NCBI RefSeq assembly: GCF_014204495.1
Contig: NZ_JACHLN010000001.1
Location: 1-64,000 of the forward strand
DNA length: 64,000 nucleotides
Source: Sphingomonas kyeonggiensis
GTDB lineage: Bacteria > Pseudomonadota > Alphaproteobacteria > Sphingomonadales > Sphingomonadaceae
Direction: 5' to 3'
A program made the position numbers and the translations under genes. Shown here piece after piece: positions 20,707-29,748 of the stretch (within the stretch, counting starts at the first letter, position 1; the number at the start of each line of letters is the position of its first letter). The notes under the pieces are model-generated. The model made no database searches, was not told the origin of the DNA, and saw only the letters and a program-made list of their open reading frames with translations.

Positions 20707-21333
20707 ATGCTTGGATTGCACATCCCGACACGCTACGTTTTGGTCATGGTGATCCTGGACATGATCGAGACGAGCGCGACCGCCGCGGTGATCAGCAACC
20801 CGCGATTGCCCGACAATCCGATCATCGCGTGCAATGCCGCGTTCCTTGCGCTGACCGGTTATTCGCAGGGGGAGGTCCTCGGGAGGAACTGCCGCTTCCT
20901 GAGCGGTCCCGCCACCGAACCGGAACTCAGCGAGACGCTGCGTGCGGGTATCCGCTCGCGCCAGCCAGTCATGGTGGAAATCCTCAATTATCGAAAAGAC
21001 GGGTCCAGCTTTCGCAATGCGGTGATGGTGGCGCCGATCTTCGACGCCGAAGGCGAGGTCGAATATTTTCTCGGCTCTCAAGTCGCGCTGGCCGATCTCG
21101 ACGGCGCCGGGCGCGTGCAGCGGGGCCGGGCACGCGAGCGAATTGCGACCCTCAGTCCCAGGCAGCGCGAAATCCTGATGTTGCTCTCGCGCGGCAGGCT
21201 GAACAAGCAGATCGCGCACCTGCTCCAGATTAGCGAGCGTACCGTCAAGATGCACCGCGCCGCGCTGCTGGATGCGCTTGGCGTCAACTCGAGTGCGGAC
21301 GCGATCCGCATAGCCGTCGAAGCTGGCTACTGA
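20707..21333 (+). CDS. LOV-domain LuxR-type light-regulated transcription factor (EL222-like)
   Basis: 208 aa. The PAS/LOV core (about residues 18-125) has the flavin-binding signature GRNCRFLSG with photoactive Cys62, NYRKDGSSFRNAVMVAPI, and YFLGSQV with the flavin-sensing Gln. A linker leads to a LuxR-type HTH (about 143-206: LSPRQREILMLLSRGRLNKQIAHLLQISERTVKMHR, read in two parts). The architecture and tail (SADAIRIAVEAGY) closely match EL222 of Erythrobacter, in which blue light forms a Cys-flavin adduct, frees the HTH and activates transcription. Likely targets are the flanking oxidoreductase, photolyase and ispH-crtE genes. The start used has AAGGGG close by; a second ATG at 20746 is possible. 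Confidence 0.92.
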   Translation: MLGLHIPTRYVLVMVILDMIETSATAAVISNPRLPDNPIIACNAAFLALTGYSQGEVLGRNCRFLSGPATEPELSETLRAGIRSRQPVMVEILNYRKDGSSFRNAVMVAPIFDAEGEVEYFLGSQVALADLDGAGRVQRGRARERIATLSPRQREILMLLSRGRLNKQIAHLLQISERTVKMHRAALLDALGVNSSADAIRIAVEAGY

Positions 21334-21444
21334 GCGACTGCCCCTAAGTACATCTGGCATGCGGATGCGGCGAATCTAGCATCGGCCCGTTCAACACCCC
21401 GCAACGCCCTTGCCGGTCGCTGCGGGCCCTTGCCGGGAACCCGC

Positions 21445-23304
21445 ATGACGCACGACAGCGCCGCGCTGCGCCCAGAACCCGCCAGCGGCAAGATCCTTTT
21501 GCTGGCCAATCCCCGCGGCTTCTGCGCCGGCGTCCAGCGGGCGATCGCGGCAGTCGAGGACGCGCTGTCCCTGCACGGCGCCCCCGTCTATGTCCGTCGC
21601 CATATCGTCCACAATCAGCGCGTCGTCGATCGGCTGAAGGCGCTTGGTGCGATATTCGTGTCCGAGCTGGCCGAGGTTCCGCCCGGCGCCGTCACGATCC
21701 TGTCGGCACATGGCGTTCCACAATCTGTTCTGCGCGAGGGGCGTGAACGCGGCCTTCGGACGCTCGATACGACCTGCCCCCTCGTCGCCAGGGTACATGC
21801 ACATGTGCTCGATCAGTACCATGCCGGCCGCCATGTCCTGCTGATCGGGCATCAGGGTCACCCCGAAATTATCGGTACGCTGGGCCAGGTGCCGCCCGGC
21901 GCGATCTCGGTGGTGGGGTCCCCGGCGGACGTGGACGGGTTGCGGCTCGCCGACAATATCGCAGTGGCCTATGCCGTCCAGACGACCTTCGCGGTGCACG
22001 AAGCGGCGACCATCATCGCTGCCATCAAGGAGCGCTTCCGGGACGTGTCGGTCCCCCGCGCGACCGATATCTGCTACGCGACCTCCAATCGGCAGGAAGC
22101 AATCGAGGGTCTGGCGGCCCGCGCCGGACACGTAATCGTGGTCGGTGATCCGTTGTCCTCGAACGCACGCCGGCTTGTCGACGTATCGCTGGCGGCAGGC
22201 TGCCGGGATGCTCAGCTCGTGCCGGATCCCGAATCGCTCGATGGCAGCCGGCTGGCGGGGGTGGATGTCGTCGCCCTCACCGCCGCCGCCTCCGCGCCGG
22301 GCGAGGCAGTCGATGCCGTGGTCGATCGCCTTCGCGCTCTGGGTTACATGCCCGAGGAGGTCGCCGGAAGGATCGAGGCGGCCTCGTTCAAGCCGGTCTC
22401 GATGACGCCGATCGAGGAAATTTCGCTGGACGCGCGCAGCGATGCGGTTCGGCGCGACGTCGAGCGTTGCCTGGAACGCGTCCTGGTGTCGGCCTCGGCA
22501 AGCGCCCCGCCGCGGCTATGCGAGGCGATGCGCTACGCCGTCCTTGGCGGAGGCAAGCGCCTCAGGGCTCTCTTGACGGTCCTTGTCGCCGAGATGCTGG
22601 GCGCCGAATACCGGCATGCGATCTGGATCGCCGCGGCGATTGAGTGCCTCCATGCACAGTCGCTGGTCCATGACGATCTGCCCTGTATGGATGATGACGA
22701 TTTTCGGCGCGGAAAGCCCAGTCTGCACCGAGCGTATGACGAAGCCACTGCGGTCCTCGCGGGGGATGCGCTCCTTGCATTGGCGTTCGAGATGCTGGCG
22801 GACGAGCGCGCCCATCCCGACCCGGCAGTGCGAGTGCGTCTGGTCGCGGCGCTCGCAAGGACCATCGGTAAGGATGGGCTAGCGCTCGGCCAGATGATGG
22901 ATCTCTACCCCGAAGCCGACGCCCCGGTCGCGGAGATCGAGCGGTGCGAGCAGCTCAAGACCGGCAATCTGCTGGGGTTCTGCGTAGAGGGGGCGACACT
23001 CATCGCGGGCTGCGAGGGTCCGGATCGCGACCGACTGCTGCGCTTCTCCGAGAAGCTGGGCCTCGCCTTCCAGATCCGGGACGACATCCTCGACCGTGTC
23101 GGTTCCGCGGCGGCCATGGGCAAGCGTGTCGGCAAGGACCGTGCCGCCGGCAGGCGCACTGCCATCGAGATTCTGGGGCTGGACGGCGCAAGGCGCCGTT
23201 CGGCGTCGCTTGCCCAGTCCTGCCTCGAGGACCTCGAGCAATTCGGTGCCCGGGCCGCCCGGCTCCGCGAGATCACCGGTTTCGCGATCTCGCGCACGAA
23301 CTGA
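21445..23304 (+). CDS. ispH-crtE: IspH-geranylgeranyl diphosphate synthase fusion
   Basis: 619 aa, two enzymes in one frame. Residues 15-310 are IspH (HMBPP reductase): Fe-S ligands Cys27 (PRGFCAGV), Cys111 (TTCPLV) and Cys210 (DICYATSNRQ), with His56, His89 and His139 and the catalytic Glu of HPE. Residues 335-619 are a trans-prenyl transferase of the GGPP/FPP synthase type: GGGKRLRALL, first Asp-rich motif HDDLPCMDDDD (410-419) and second FQIRDDILD. Together they would make isopentenyl/dimethylallyl diphosphate and condense them for carotenoids. No frameshift separates the halves. It precedes the broken crtI by 40 bp. The start is uncertain: ATG 21445 has only a weak site. Confidence 0.93.
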   Translation: MTHDSAALRPEPASGKILLLANPRGFCAGVQRAIAAVEDALSLHGAPVYVRRHIVHNQRVVDRLKALGAIFVSELAEVPPGAVTILSAHGVPQSVLREGRERGLRTLDTTCPLVARVHAHVLDQYHAGRHVLLIGHQGHPEIIGTLGQVPPGAISVVGSPADVDGLRLADNIAVAYAVQTTFAVHEAATIIAAIKERFRDVSVPRATDICYATSNRQEAIEGLAARAGHVIVVGDPLSSNARRLVDVSLAAGCRDAQLVPDPESLDGSRLAGVDVVALTAAASAPGEAVDAVVDRLRALGYMPEEVAGRIEAASFKPVSMTPIEEISLDARSDAVRRDVERCLERVLVSASASAPPRLCEAMRYAVLGGGKRLRALLTVLVAEMLGAEYRHAIWIAAAIECLHAQSLVHDDLPCMDDDDFRRGKPSLHRAYDEATAVLAGDALLALAFEMLADERAHPDPAVRVRLVAALARTIGKDGLALGQMMDLYPEADAPVAEIERCEQLKTGNLLGFCVEGATLIAGCEGPDRDRLLRFSEKLGLAFQIRDDILDRVGSAAAMGKRVGKDRAAGRRTAIEILGLDGARRRSASLAQSCLEDLEQFGARAARLREITGFAISRTN

Positions 23305-23344
23305 CCCCCCTAGGCAATATGCGTTTCCGACCTGGAATTCTCAC

Positions 23345-23456
23345 ATGACTACTGCCCTGATCATCGGAGCTGGCTTTGGCGGGCTCGCGCTTGCACTGCG
23401 CCTCCAGAGTGCCGGCATCGCGACCACCGTCGTCGAGGGCCGCGATCGCCCGGGTG
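23345..23456 (+). pseudogene. crtI: 5' remnant of phytoene desaturase (crtI)
   Basis: ATG at 23345 opens MTTALIIGAGFGGLALALRL, the Rossmann FAD motif of CrtI, continuing to VVEGRDRPG (residue 37), where intact CrtI continues GRAY. From 23457 the frame reads into the reverse complement of another gene's start (parB-like ATGGAACTC) and the dispersed element. The rest of crtI is found at 43796-44298, in the same orientation. It lies 40 bp after ispH-crtE, the usual gene order for a carotenoid operon. Confidence 0.88.
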
Positions 23457-23469
23457 AGTTCCATGACTT

Positions 23470-24033
23470 GCTCCTTTCTGAAATCGCACACCGGCCCCGG
23501 CGAAGGGGGTGGGCGGCAAGGAGCGAACCGGCAGTCCCGCCGAGAAAGGCGGGCCGCACCGTCAGGCCGGAACAGAGTGGAGGACCCGGCGCAGCCGGGT
23601 TGCGGCACGCCGCGGCGGGACTAAAGGGCAGCGACGCCCACCCCCTTGGCCACGGCCGGCCCCAACAACGCCGGCGCAGAGCGCCGACTTCAGATCTTCA
23701 GCGCGAAGCGCCCCCGCGCCGCAGGCGCAGCAAACATGCACTCTCGCGTTCGGACGGCCGGCACGGCGGCGTGCGCGCGCGGGCCGTGCGCCAGCCGTCG
23801 CCGTGCCCTCCGACCGAACCGAGTGTGCGACGCGGGAACAGAAAAAGCCGCGAACCCTGGCGGCTCCGTAGGAGTCCGTCAGTGTGCGCTCAATCGAACC
23901 GCGTTCCTTATCGTCGGCCCATGCCGACGCTCGCGTTATGCGATCGTCACCGCGTAAGCGGCCGAGACCGCAGGGCTCGGTGGAGCGCAGCGGAATAGAG
24001 CGCGATCGTGCGCAGCACGAAACGCACGGGATG
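23470..24033 (-). repeat. Dispersed structured element, copy 2 (left end of island)
   Basis: Most complete copy. Arms AAGGGGGTGGGCG (23503-23515) and CGCCCACCCCCTT (23635-23647) pair; hairpins CCCGCC-GAGAAA-GGCGGG (23536-23553), ACCCGGC-GCA-GCCGGGT (23584-23600) and CGGCGC-AGA-GCGCCG (23672-23686). The gene formerly downstream on the minus strand survives only as ATGGAACTC, cut at the crtI junction. Confidence 0.75.
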
Positions 24034-24078
24034 AATGATCGGCTCGACTAGTGCGTGCGCGAATGTCAGGGATTGCGG

Positions 24079-24948
24079 ATGAGCAGATTCACGAACGCCC
24101 GTAACGCGTACCACGCCGCGCTAAAGTCATCGAAAGTTTATGCGCTCATCGACGGTGAAGACGGCATTGCTGCGTCCAATGCTGATAAGGACAATAAGGC
24201 AAGCGTCGCAATTGCCGCCCACTTGGCGGACGCTCTCGGGGTGACGACGGTTTTGAAGAAGCGCTTGGCTGCCCAAACAGTGGGCGCTCGATTCGAAGAT
24301 CATACGACCGAGTTTCTCCGGAAAACGTTCTTGCACCTGAAAGGCCTTCGCCCCGGACAATGGGACATCGACCGCGTGAGCCCGCGCGGCGGACTCAATA
24401 TCGCCAGCTATGATCAATATTCTCATCTCCAGGACGTGAATGACGCGGCCGAGGACAACCCCTCGCTTCGAGTGCTCTTGGGCGAAGACTATATCATCGC
24501 GTCAGATGTCGTGATCGCCCGGCGCCCCGAGACCGATGAGAAAATCAACGCTGAAGAAGACTTGATCGACGCTTCGGTGGCCGCTCGCACTGCCATGCGC
24601 AGCGTGAACACGGACAAGCCCTCGCTGCACGCTTGTGTCTCATGCAAATGGACTATGCGCAGCGATCGAGCCCAGAATTCCCGGTACGAGGCGCTACGCC
24701 TCATCCGAAGTCGCAAAGGCAGGGTACCGCACTTGGCCGTGGTTACTGCGGAGCCGCTTCCGTCGCGCCTGGCGTCCATCGCGCTGGGCACAGGAGATAT
24801 CGACTGCGTTTATCACATTGCCCTGCCGGAACTCATCAATGCGGTCGAGAGTCTCGGACAAAGCGAGGCTGCCTCGCTTTTATCGCTCATGGTCGAGGGC
24901 CGTAGATTGAAAGACATCGCGGACCTGCCGCTCGACTTGGCAATCTAG
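24079..24948 (+). CDS. NgoMIV-family type II restriction endonuclease
   Basis: 289 aa from ATG 24079 (CAGGGA upstream), the size of NgoMIV (286 aa). The catalytic set of the NgoMIV/Cfr10I group is in place: Glu73 (RFEDHTTEF), Asp143 (ASDVVIA), Lys190 (VSCKWTMRSDRAQN) and Glu204, each three residues later than the NgoMIV residues as I recall them. NgoMIV cuts GCCGGC as a tetramer; the same target is likely but not proven. The next three genes (vsr, HNH, cytosine methyltransferase) complete a restriction-modification cassette. Confidence 0.9.
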   Translation: MSRFTNARNAYHAALKSSKVYALIDGEDGIAASNADKDNKASVAIAAHLADALGVTTVLKKRLAAQTVGARFEDHTTEFLRKTFLHLKGLRPGQWDIDRVSPRGGLNIASYDQYSHLQDVNDAAEDNPSLRVLLGEDYIIASDVVIARRPETDEKINAEEDLIDASVAARTAMRSVNTDKPSLHACVSCKWTMRSDRAQNSRYEALRLIRSRKGRVPHLAVVTAEPLPSRLASIALGTGDIDCVYHIALPELINAVESLGQSEAASLLSLMVEGRRLKDIADLPLDLAI

Positions 24949-25392
24949 GTGGACCGGATCTCTTCGGAGAAACGCAGTGCCAACATGCGGGCGGTTCGCA
25001 ACCGTGACACCAAGCCGGAAATCCGCGTCAGGAGCATACTTCATCGCGCGGGCTACCGCTTCAGACTTCACCGACGCGATCTGCCGGGTTCGCCGGACAT
25101 AGTCCTACCCAGATACGGGACAGCAATTTTCGTTCATGGCTGTTTTTGGCACGGGCACGAGGGATGTCGACGGTCGAAACTTCCCTCGACCCGCACCGAC
25201 TTTTGGCAAAGCAAGATCGGGCGCAACAAGGAGCGGGATGAAACTGCGAGGGCGGCACTTATTGAACGCGGCTATCGGGTCGTGACTCTCTGGGAATGCG
25301 AACTTAACAGTGCAGCTTTCATCTTAGAGCACGTGAATGACGTGACCGGGCGAGGCGAACGATCGGATGGCGAGGCGACCACGGCAGAATGA
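24949..25392 (+). CDS. vsr: Very short patch repair endonuclease (Vsr)
   Basis: 147 aa from a GTG abutting the restriction gene stop. Family motifs: MRAVRNRDTKPEIRVRSILH, LPGSPDIVLP with the catalytic Asp, FVHGCFWHGHEGC (zinc and active-site His), FWQSKIGRNKERD. Vsr nicks 5' of the T in T:G mismatches that arise by deamination of 5-methylcytosine, protecting sites methylated by the partner methyltransferase. This strongly implies the nearby enzyme makes 5-methylcytosine. The 3' end overlaps the HNH gene by 26 bp. Confidence 0.94.
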   Translation: MDRISSEKRSANMRAVRNRDTKPEIRVRSILHRAGYRFRLHRRDLPGSPDIVLPRYGTAIFVHGCFWHGHEGCRRSKLPSTRTDFWQSKIGRNKERDETARAALIERGYRVVTLWECELNSAAFILEHVNDVTGRGERSDGEATTAE

Positions 25393-26326
25393 CTCGGAAG
25401 CGCTTCGGCAGGGACTGATCGACCTACTCACCAATTTCGAACATCACCTGCGGAACAGCGGGCTACGTGACCAGGTCCGGGCGCTGGTACCCGCGCACAA
25501 GCAGCTCCAGGACTTGGGCTCCTCGCTTGTGCCGCACGGCGCGCAACTTTCGGCGCGCGAACGCATCCTCGCCTATCTTCGCGCATTTCCTCGACAAGTG
25601 ATCGACGGCGACGAGCTCATGATAGTCGCCGGCATCAGTGAATATGCCCGGCGTCTGCGTGAACTAAGGGTGGAGGAAGGCTGGCCGATCCTGTCCGGAA
25701 TGACGGCTCGGGAACAACGTGAGGCCGACGAGGATGGAGGCAATGCGCTCGACCTTCCACCCGCAATGCGCCCGGATCAATATATGCTGCAGGAGGATCG
25801 CCAGGACCGCGACGCGGCGCACCGTTGGAACATGGCAAACCAGATCCGGAAGAGTGATGCGGGCGTGCGGGACAAGCTTCTCCGCTTCTTCCGCGCGAAT
25901 GTCGGCAAGCCGATTACGTCTGAGGAGCTTCGATACGTTGCGGGCAATGTCAGCGAATGGGCGCGTCGGACCAGGGAACTTCGCACCGAGGACGGTTGGC
26001 CGGTAGTCACACGGACAAGCGGAGATCCTTCACTCCCTGTCGGCGTCTATGTCCTCATGCGCGATGAGCAAGCGCCCGCCCATGACCGTCATATTCCGGA
26101 AATCGTGCGTCGCGAGGTCATGCGTCGAGACAATTGGTCATGCCGCTGGAAAGGGTGTGGCTGGCCGCACGGTTTCCCCGAAACCGATCACCGGTATCTC
26201 GAAGCCCATCATATCAAGCAACACGCGCATGGCGGCGCAAATACCGCCGATAATCTCGTCACATTGTGCAACCTGCACCATGACGAGACTCATCGGACCG
26301 GGGTTTTGGATATTGAGCCGCTCTAA
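25367..26326 (+). CDS. HNH endonuclease with duplicated helical DNA-binding modules
   Basis: 319 aa starting inside vsr. Two similar segments, about 60-110 (LSARERILAYLRAFPRQVIDG... ARRLRELRVEEGWPI) and 160-215 (VRDKLLRFFRANVGKPITS... ARRTRELRTEDGWPV), look like duplicated winged-helix modules. A C-terminal HNH domain follows: VMRRDNWSCRWKGC, YLEAHHIKQHAHGG, DNLVTLCNLHHDETH. It could be an extra restriction endonuclease sensing modification, or a partner of the NgoMIV-like enzyme. It converges on the methyltransferase with a 4-bp overlap. Confidence 0.85.
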   Translation: MARRPRQNDSEALRQGLIDLLTNFEHHLRNSGLRDQVRALVPAHKQLQDLGSSLVPHGAQLSARERILAYLRAFPRQVIDGDELMIVAGISEYARRLRELRVEEGWPILSGMTAREQREADEDGGNALDLPPAMRPDQYMLQEDRQDRDAAHRWNMANQIRKSDAGVRDKLLRFFRANVGKPITSEELRYVAGNVSEWARRTRELRTEDGWPVVTRTSGDPSLPVGVYVLMRDEQAPAHDRHIPEIVRREVMRRDNWSCRWKGCGWPHGFPETDHRYLEAHHIKQHAHGGANTADNLVTLCNLHHDETHRTGVLDIEPL

Positions 26327-27396
26327 GCAGCGGCTCTCATTTTGCCGTCGAGAACCTGGCGCACCACCGAGGCGATCGCACCGGCGAGGGGCGGCGGGAC
26401 GGCATTACCGATTTGGCGCGCAATTTCGACCTTGGAACCGACGAACTCGAAATCGTCAGGAAAGCCCATGATGCGAGCTGCCTCGCGATGCGTGATAGGA
26501 CGGTCCTGATCCGGATGCAGGTATCGCCCCTTCTCCGGTTTGAAGAACTCGGTACGAATCGTAACTGAGGGGCGATCCCACCAAAGCCTGCCGAACAGGT
26601 CGGTGCCGCCCGAGGTCTTCCGAATCCAACAATCAGGGGTGATCTCAGGCGCATTGCGCTGCAGGTCGAAACGGTTACCGCCCGGCGGAACGGCTTTGTA
26701 TCGCTTCAGGCTTTTCTCCGTGGGTGTCCGGCCGAAGTGCAGATTAAGCGGTGCTTCCGTCGAACGAATCTCGGTTCCAACCGGCGCGGGAAGGTCGGCG
26801 ATTACATCGCGCACTGTCCGCCACACCGGGAGATTTGTGATGGAATTGGGTTGGGCATGCGTGGGCAGAGGCGGGAACTGGGGAGCCGCCATGTCACGCT
26901 TATATCCGATGATCACCGTACGCTTTCGCGTCTGCGCAGCGCCATAGTCGGCCGCGAGCAGAATTTCCTTCACGGTGTCGAAGCCGAGCTTACGCGCGTG
27001 CTTCTCAATCTCCGCACACTCCGGAGATTTCAACAGTTCCGCGACATTCTCGATCACGAACATCGACGCACCGCTGCGCTCAACGACGTCCATAAAGGGC
27101 AGCCACAAAGCGCGTCTGCTGTCGCCTGCGCGACGCTTATTCAAGAGGCTGAAGCCTTGGCACGGCGGCCCTCCGATCACAACGTCGGCGGCAGGAATCG
27201 GTCGATTCGAAGAGACCCACTCTTCGATATCGCCACAATCTGCATGAGGACCAAAATTTGCCCGGTGCGTTTCAACAGCCGCAGCGTCGAAATCCAGCGA
27301 CCAAACACTCTCGAAACCGCCGCAGAACCTGCGATCAGTGAAGCCGAGCGTGAGACCGCCTGCGCCAGAAAACAAGTCAATAAGACGGTATGCCAA
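26323..27396 (-). CDS. C5 cytosine DNA methyltransferase
   Basis: 357 aa. Conserved motifs are complete: I (LIDLFSGAGGLTLGF), IV (VVIGGPPCQGFS, catalytic Cys79), VI (FVIENVAEL), VIII (AADYGAAQTRKR) and X (RQIGNAVPPPLA). The target-recognition region lies between about residues 200 and 300. It should methylate the site cut by the NgoMIV-like enzyme (probably GCCGGC, inference). It reads toward the nuclease genes, so it has its own promoter, which is useful for establishing protection before restriction. Confidence 0.95.
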   Translation of the reverse strand: MAYRLIDLFSGAGGLTLGFTDRRFCGGFESVWSLDFDAAAVETHRANFGPHADCGDIEEWVSSNRPIPAADVVIGGPPCQGFSLLNKRRAGDSRRALWLPFMDVVERSGASMFVIENVAELLKSPECAEIEKHARKLGFDTVKEILLAADYGAAQTRKRTVIIGYKRDMAAPQFPPLPTHAQPNSITNLPVWRTVRDVIADLPAPVGTEIRSTEAPLNLHFGRTPTEKSLKRYKAVPPGGNRFDLQRNAPEITPDCWIRKTSGGTDLFGRLWWDRPSVTIRTEFFKPEKGRYLHPDQDRPITHREAARIMGFPDDFEFVGSKVEIARQIGNAVPPPLAGAIASVVRQVLDGKMRAAA

Positions 27397-28024
27397 GCTG
27401 CCCTCCGCGCACGCTACCTCTCAAGGGATTTCTCCCCGAACAGCCACGAGTGCCTACATCGCCTTAGCGGGACACGCAATGGTTCTTCATATGTTCCATT
27501 CGCATAATTCTCGCCTCCTCCAGATTTAAGAGGCCTGAGTGTCGAACGAAGCGGGCAGACGCAGAGCTCGCTCGCTGCGAGATCCGGCGAGCGGGCATAT
27601 CAAAAATAGCACGGCAGATTCCCCATCGGCTTGCAGGTGATTCGATCGCTTGTGATGAGCTGCCTAAACAAAGCCCGCCCCTTCCGCCTTGGCGTTAAAG
27701 CCGGTCGGTCCATTCAAAGGAGTCCTAAAGTGCCGGGTCGCTGACAGCTCCGTGGGATGCGTCGGCGTGTGCTCAATTGATTCCCGCGTTCCGATTGATC
27801 GGCCCGGCTAATCTCACGTCAGCGATCGCCACCGCGACAGCAGCCGAGACTCAAAGAAGGGCGGCTCGGTGGAGCGCAGCGCGGTCGCACGAAGACGCGA
27901 GACACCACCTCCGTTCTTAACTCAACGAGTGTAATTGGTTTCAGAATCCGGGGAGCAAATCGCATTTTCATCAGGGATATTGGACACCCTTCGATGACCA
28001 TCGCCGAGCATGCGATTGCGCGAG
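27397..28024. other. Noncoding region with partial element copy
   Basis: About 630 bp upstream of the methyltransferase. 27738-27908 is a diverged copy of the tail of the dispersed element: GTGTGCTCAATTGATTCC, CAGCGATCGCCACCGCG and GGCTCGGTGGAGCGCAGC match copy 2. The rest holds no gene and probably contains the methyltransferase promoter. Confidence 0.55.
27738..27908 (-). repeat. Dispersed element, partial copy 5 (distal tail only)
   Basis: Aligns by eye with 23868-24033, including the block GCTCGGTGGAGCGCAGC. The stem-rich proximal part is absent. As with the other copies, the next minus-strand gene (here the methyltransferase) lies on the low-coordinate side. Confidence 0.55.
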
Positions 28025-29746
28025 TCAGCCGACGCTTGCTTTCACCAGGCGGTCGCAGGTGTCCTTAGTCCCGCAAAGATACAGCAAAGACTTGGCGCGC
28101 GACATGCCGACATAAAGGATTTCGCGGTCGATAACCGGGTCGCAGCCGTCCAACCCCCAGAGGATGACAATAGGGCGTTCCAATCCCTTGAAACGCGCCA
28201 CCGAATCGACGGTAACGGATCCGGGCCTGTAACCTTCAAGTCGGCCCCAATTCGCCTGCTTGGGAATGGTCGTACGCAGCAACGCGCGTTCGCAATCTTG
28301 GCGGTCGCGCGCATTGCAGAGAAGAACGCCGATATCGTGGGGAGCAACGCCCTCTTCGGCCACAAGCTTGGTCACGAGGTTAGAAATGGCAGCCGCCTGC
28401 CGGGCGCGATCCGGCGAAACAAGAAGTTCAACGGCTTTGCCGGCAATCGCCGGCGCTTCGATGGTGTCACCGCGATAGTAACGATAAGCGGCGGCGTGAA
28501 TCGGTGCGGTGTTTCGACAATTCCTGTCGAGAAACAGTGGTGCTCCATCGATCGGGATTGCCGCAGAGCGGCGGTAAATATCCTGATTCTCGTCTAGAAA
28601 GACATACAGAAGCCCGTCGGCATGGTCCGAAAGCAGGAGCTCGATCGGCATCCAGAATTCGTCACCAAAGTCCTGTCCCTCATCGACGATGATCGCGTCG
28701 TAACTGAAGCCGAACAAGTCGACCGCCAACGCAAGTGCGATAGGCTGGTGGTGGTCGTATTCGTTTCCCAGCGGGTAATCGTGTTGCGCCTCCGCGACGA
28801 GATCGCGCCCGAATTCGATCCGGGCCCTTTCGATCCAACGACGGCACAATTGATGAAAGGTGGCGACCTCAAGACCCTCGACGTCCGCAGAAAGCTCGCG
28901 GAGGTGGTCTGCGAGGCCTCGGTTGTAGCATAGCAGCAAAGTGCTCAGCCCGTGCTCGGCAGAGCGCACCGCCTTTTGTCGTGCGATCAGAGTTTTGCCG
29001 GTGCCAGCGCCGCCAGCCACCATGACTCTACGATGGCGGCTTAGCATATCCAAAATGACGGACTGCCGCTCTGTCAGCGTAATGCGCCGCTCTTCTTCTT
29101 CTGCCAGGCGCGCGGACAGTAGGGCGCGTGTGGTACCAACTCTTGCGAAGATACGGCGAACTGTCTCTATTCCGCGCGTGCCGATCACTGAAGCACTCGA
29201 TGCTGTTGTCGGTTCGGCCCAGAAATCATGGAGCCCTTCTACCCAAGCCGAGATCGCAGAAAGTGTGCGGCGGTCGCCTATAATCTGTCGCGGCGCATCC
29301 GGCCCCTGCAAGCGGTCTGCGTCGTCGACATCAGGGAAGACGACGCCATGTCCGAGTGTGAACCGGCCGATGCCGAGCTTCTGCCAGAGGGGGCTTTCCT
29401 TAAGCTTCTCAAGGATCGCGAACTTGCCCTTCTTGGCCTGCTCGAATGGATTGCCGATGACATGCTCGACGTCATTGCGGTCGGTGGATGTCCAGTTACG
29501 CCCCGCATAATCCAATGCGATCCTGCCACCCTTCACCTCCACGATCAGCAGGCCGCGCCGGGGGTGACAGATGAGAAAGTCGACCTCGCCATCCCGAGGG
29601 CCCGCACCTCGCGGCTTTGCGATCCAGGCAACCGAGTGAAGCACGAGGTATTCGTCACTCAAACCGGATCGAAGGGCATCGTAGAGACGCCGCTCTCCCG
29701 CGGATTCAGCATGCATAGATTCAGGTGGTGGAATGCAGATCGCCAT
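28025..29746 (-). CDS. NERD nuclease-UvrD-type helicase fusion
   Basis: 573 aa. N-terminal NERD domain: EVDFLICHPRRGLLIVEVKGG gives the Asp56 and Glu70-x-Lys72 of a nuclease fold. Then an SF1 helicase: Q-motif region LTERQSVILDML, Walker A AGGAGTGKTLIA, Walker B IIVDEGQDFGDEF, DENQDIYRR, and the late motif VTVDSVARFKGLERPIVI with YVGMSRAKSLLYL. Its start lies 2 bp after the stop of the GHKL ATPase (TGACTATG), so the two are translationally coupled. The likely role is processing invading DNA with its partner; that is inference. Confidence 0.9.
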   Translation of the reverse strand: MAICIPPPESMHAESAGERRLYDALRSGLSDEYLVLHSVAWIAKPRGAGPRDGEVDFLICHPRRGLLIVEVKGGRIALDYAGRNWTSTDRNDVEHVIGNPFEQAKKGKFAILEKLKESPLWQKLGIGRFTLGHGVVFPDVDDADRLQGPDAPRQIIGDRRTLSAISAWVEGLHDFWAEPTTASSASVIGTRGIETVRRIFARVGTTRALLSARLAEEEERRITLTERQSVILDMLSRHRRVMVAGGAGTGKTLIARQKAVRSAEHGLSTLLLCYNRGLADHLRELSADVEGLEVATFHQLCRRWIERARIEFGRDLVAEAQHDYPLGNEYDHHQPIALALAVDLFGFSYDAIIVDEGQDFGDEFWMPIELLLSDHADGLLYVFLDENQDIYRRSAAIPIDGAPLFLDRNCRNTAPIHAAAYRYYRGDTIEAPAIAGKAVELLVSPDRARQAAAISNLVTKLVAEEGVAPHDIGVLLCNARDRQDCERALLRTTIPKQANWGRLEGYRPGSVTVDSVARFKGLERPIVILWGLDGCDPVIDREILYVGMSRAKSLLYLCGTKDTCDRLVKASVG

Positions 29747-29748
29747 AG

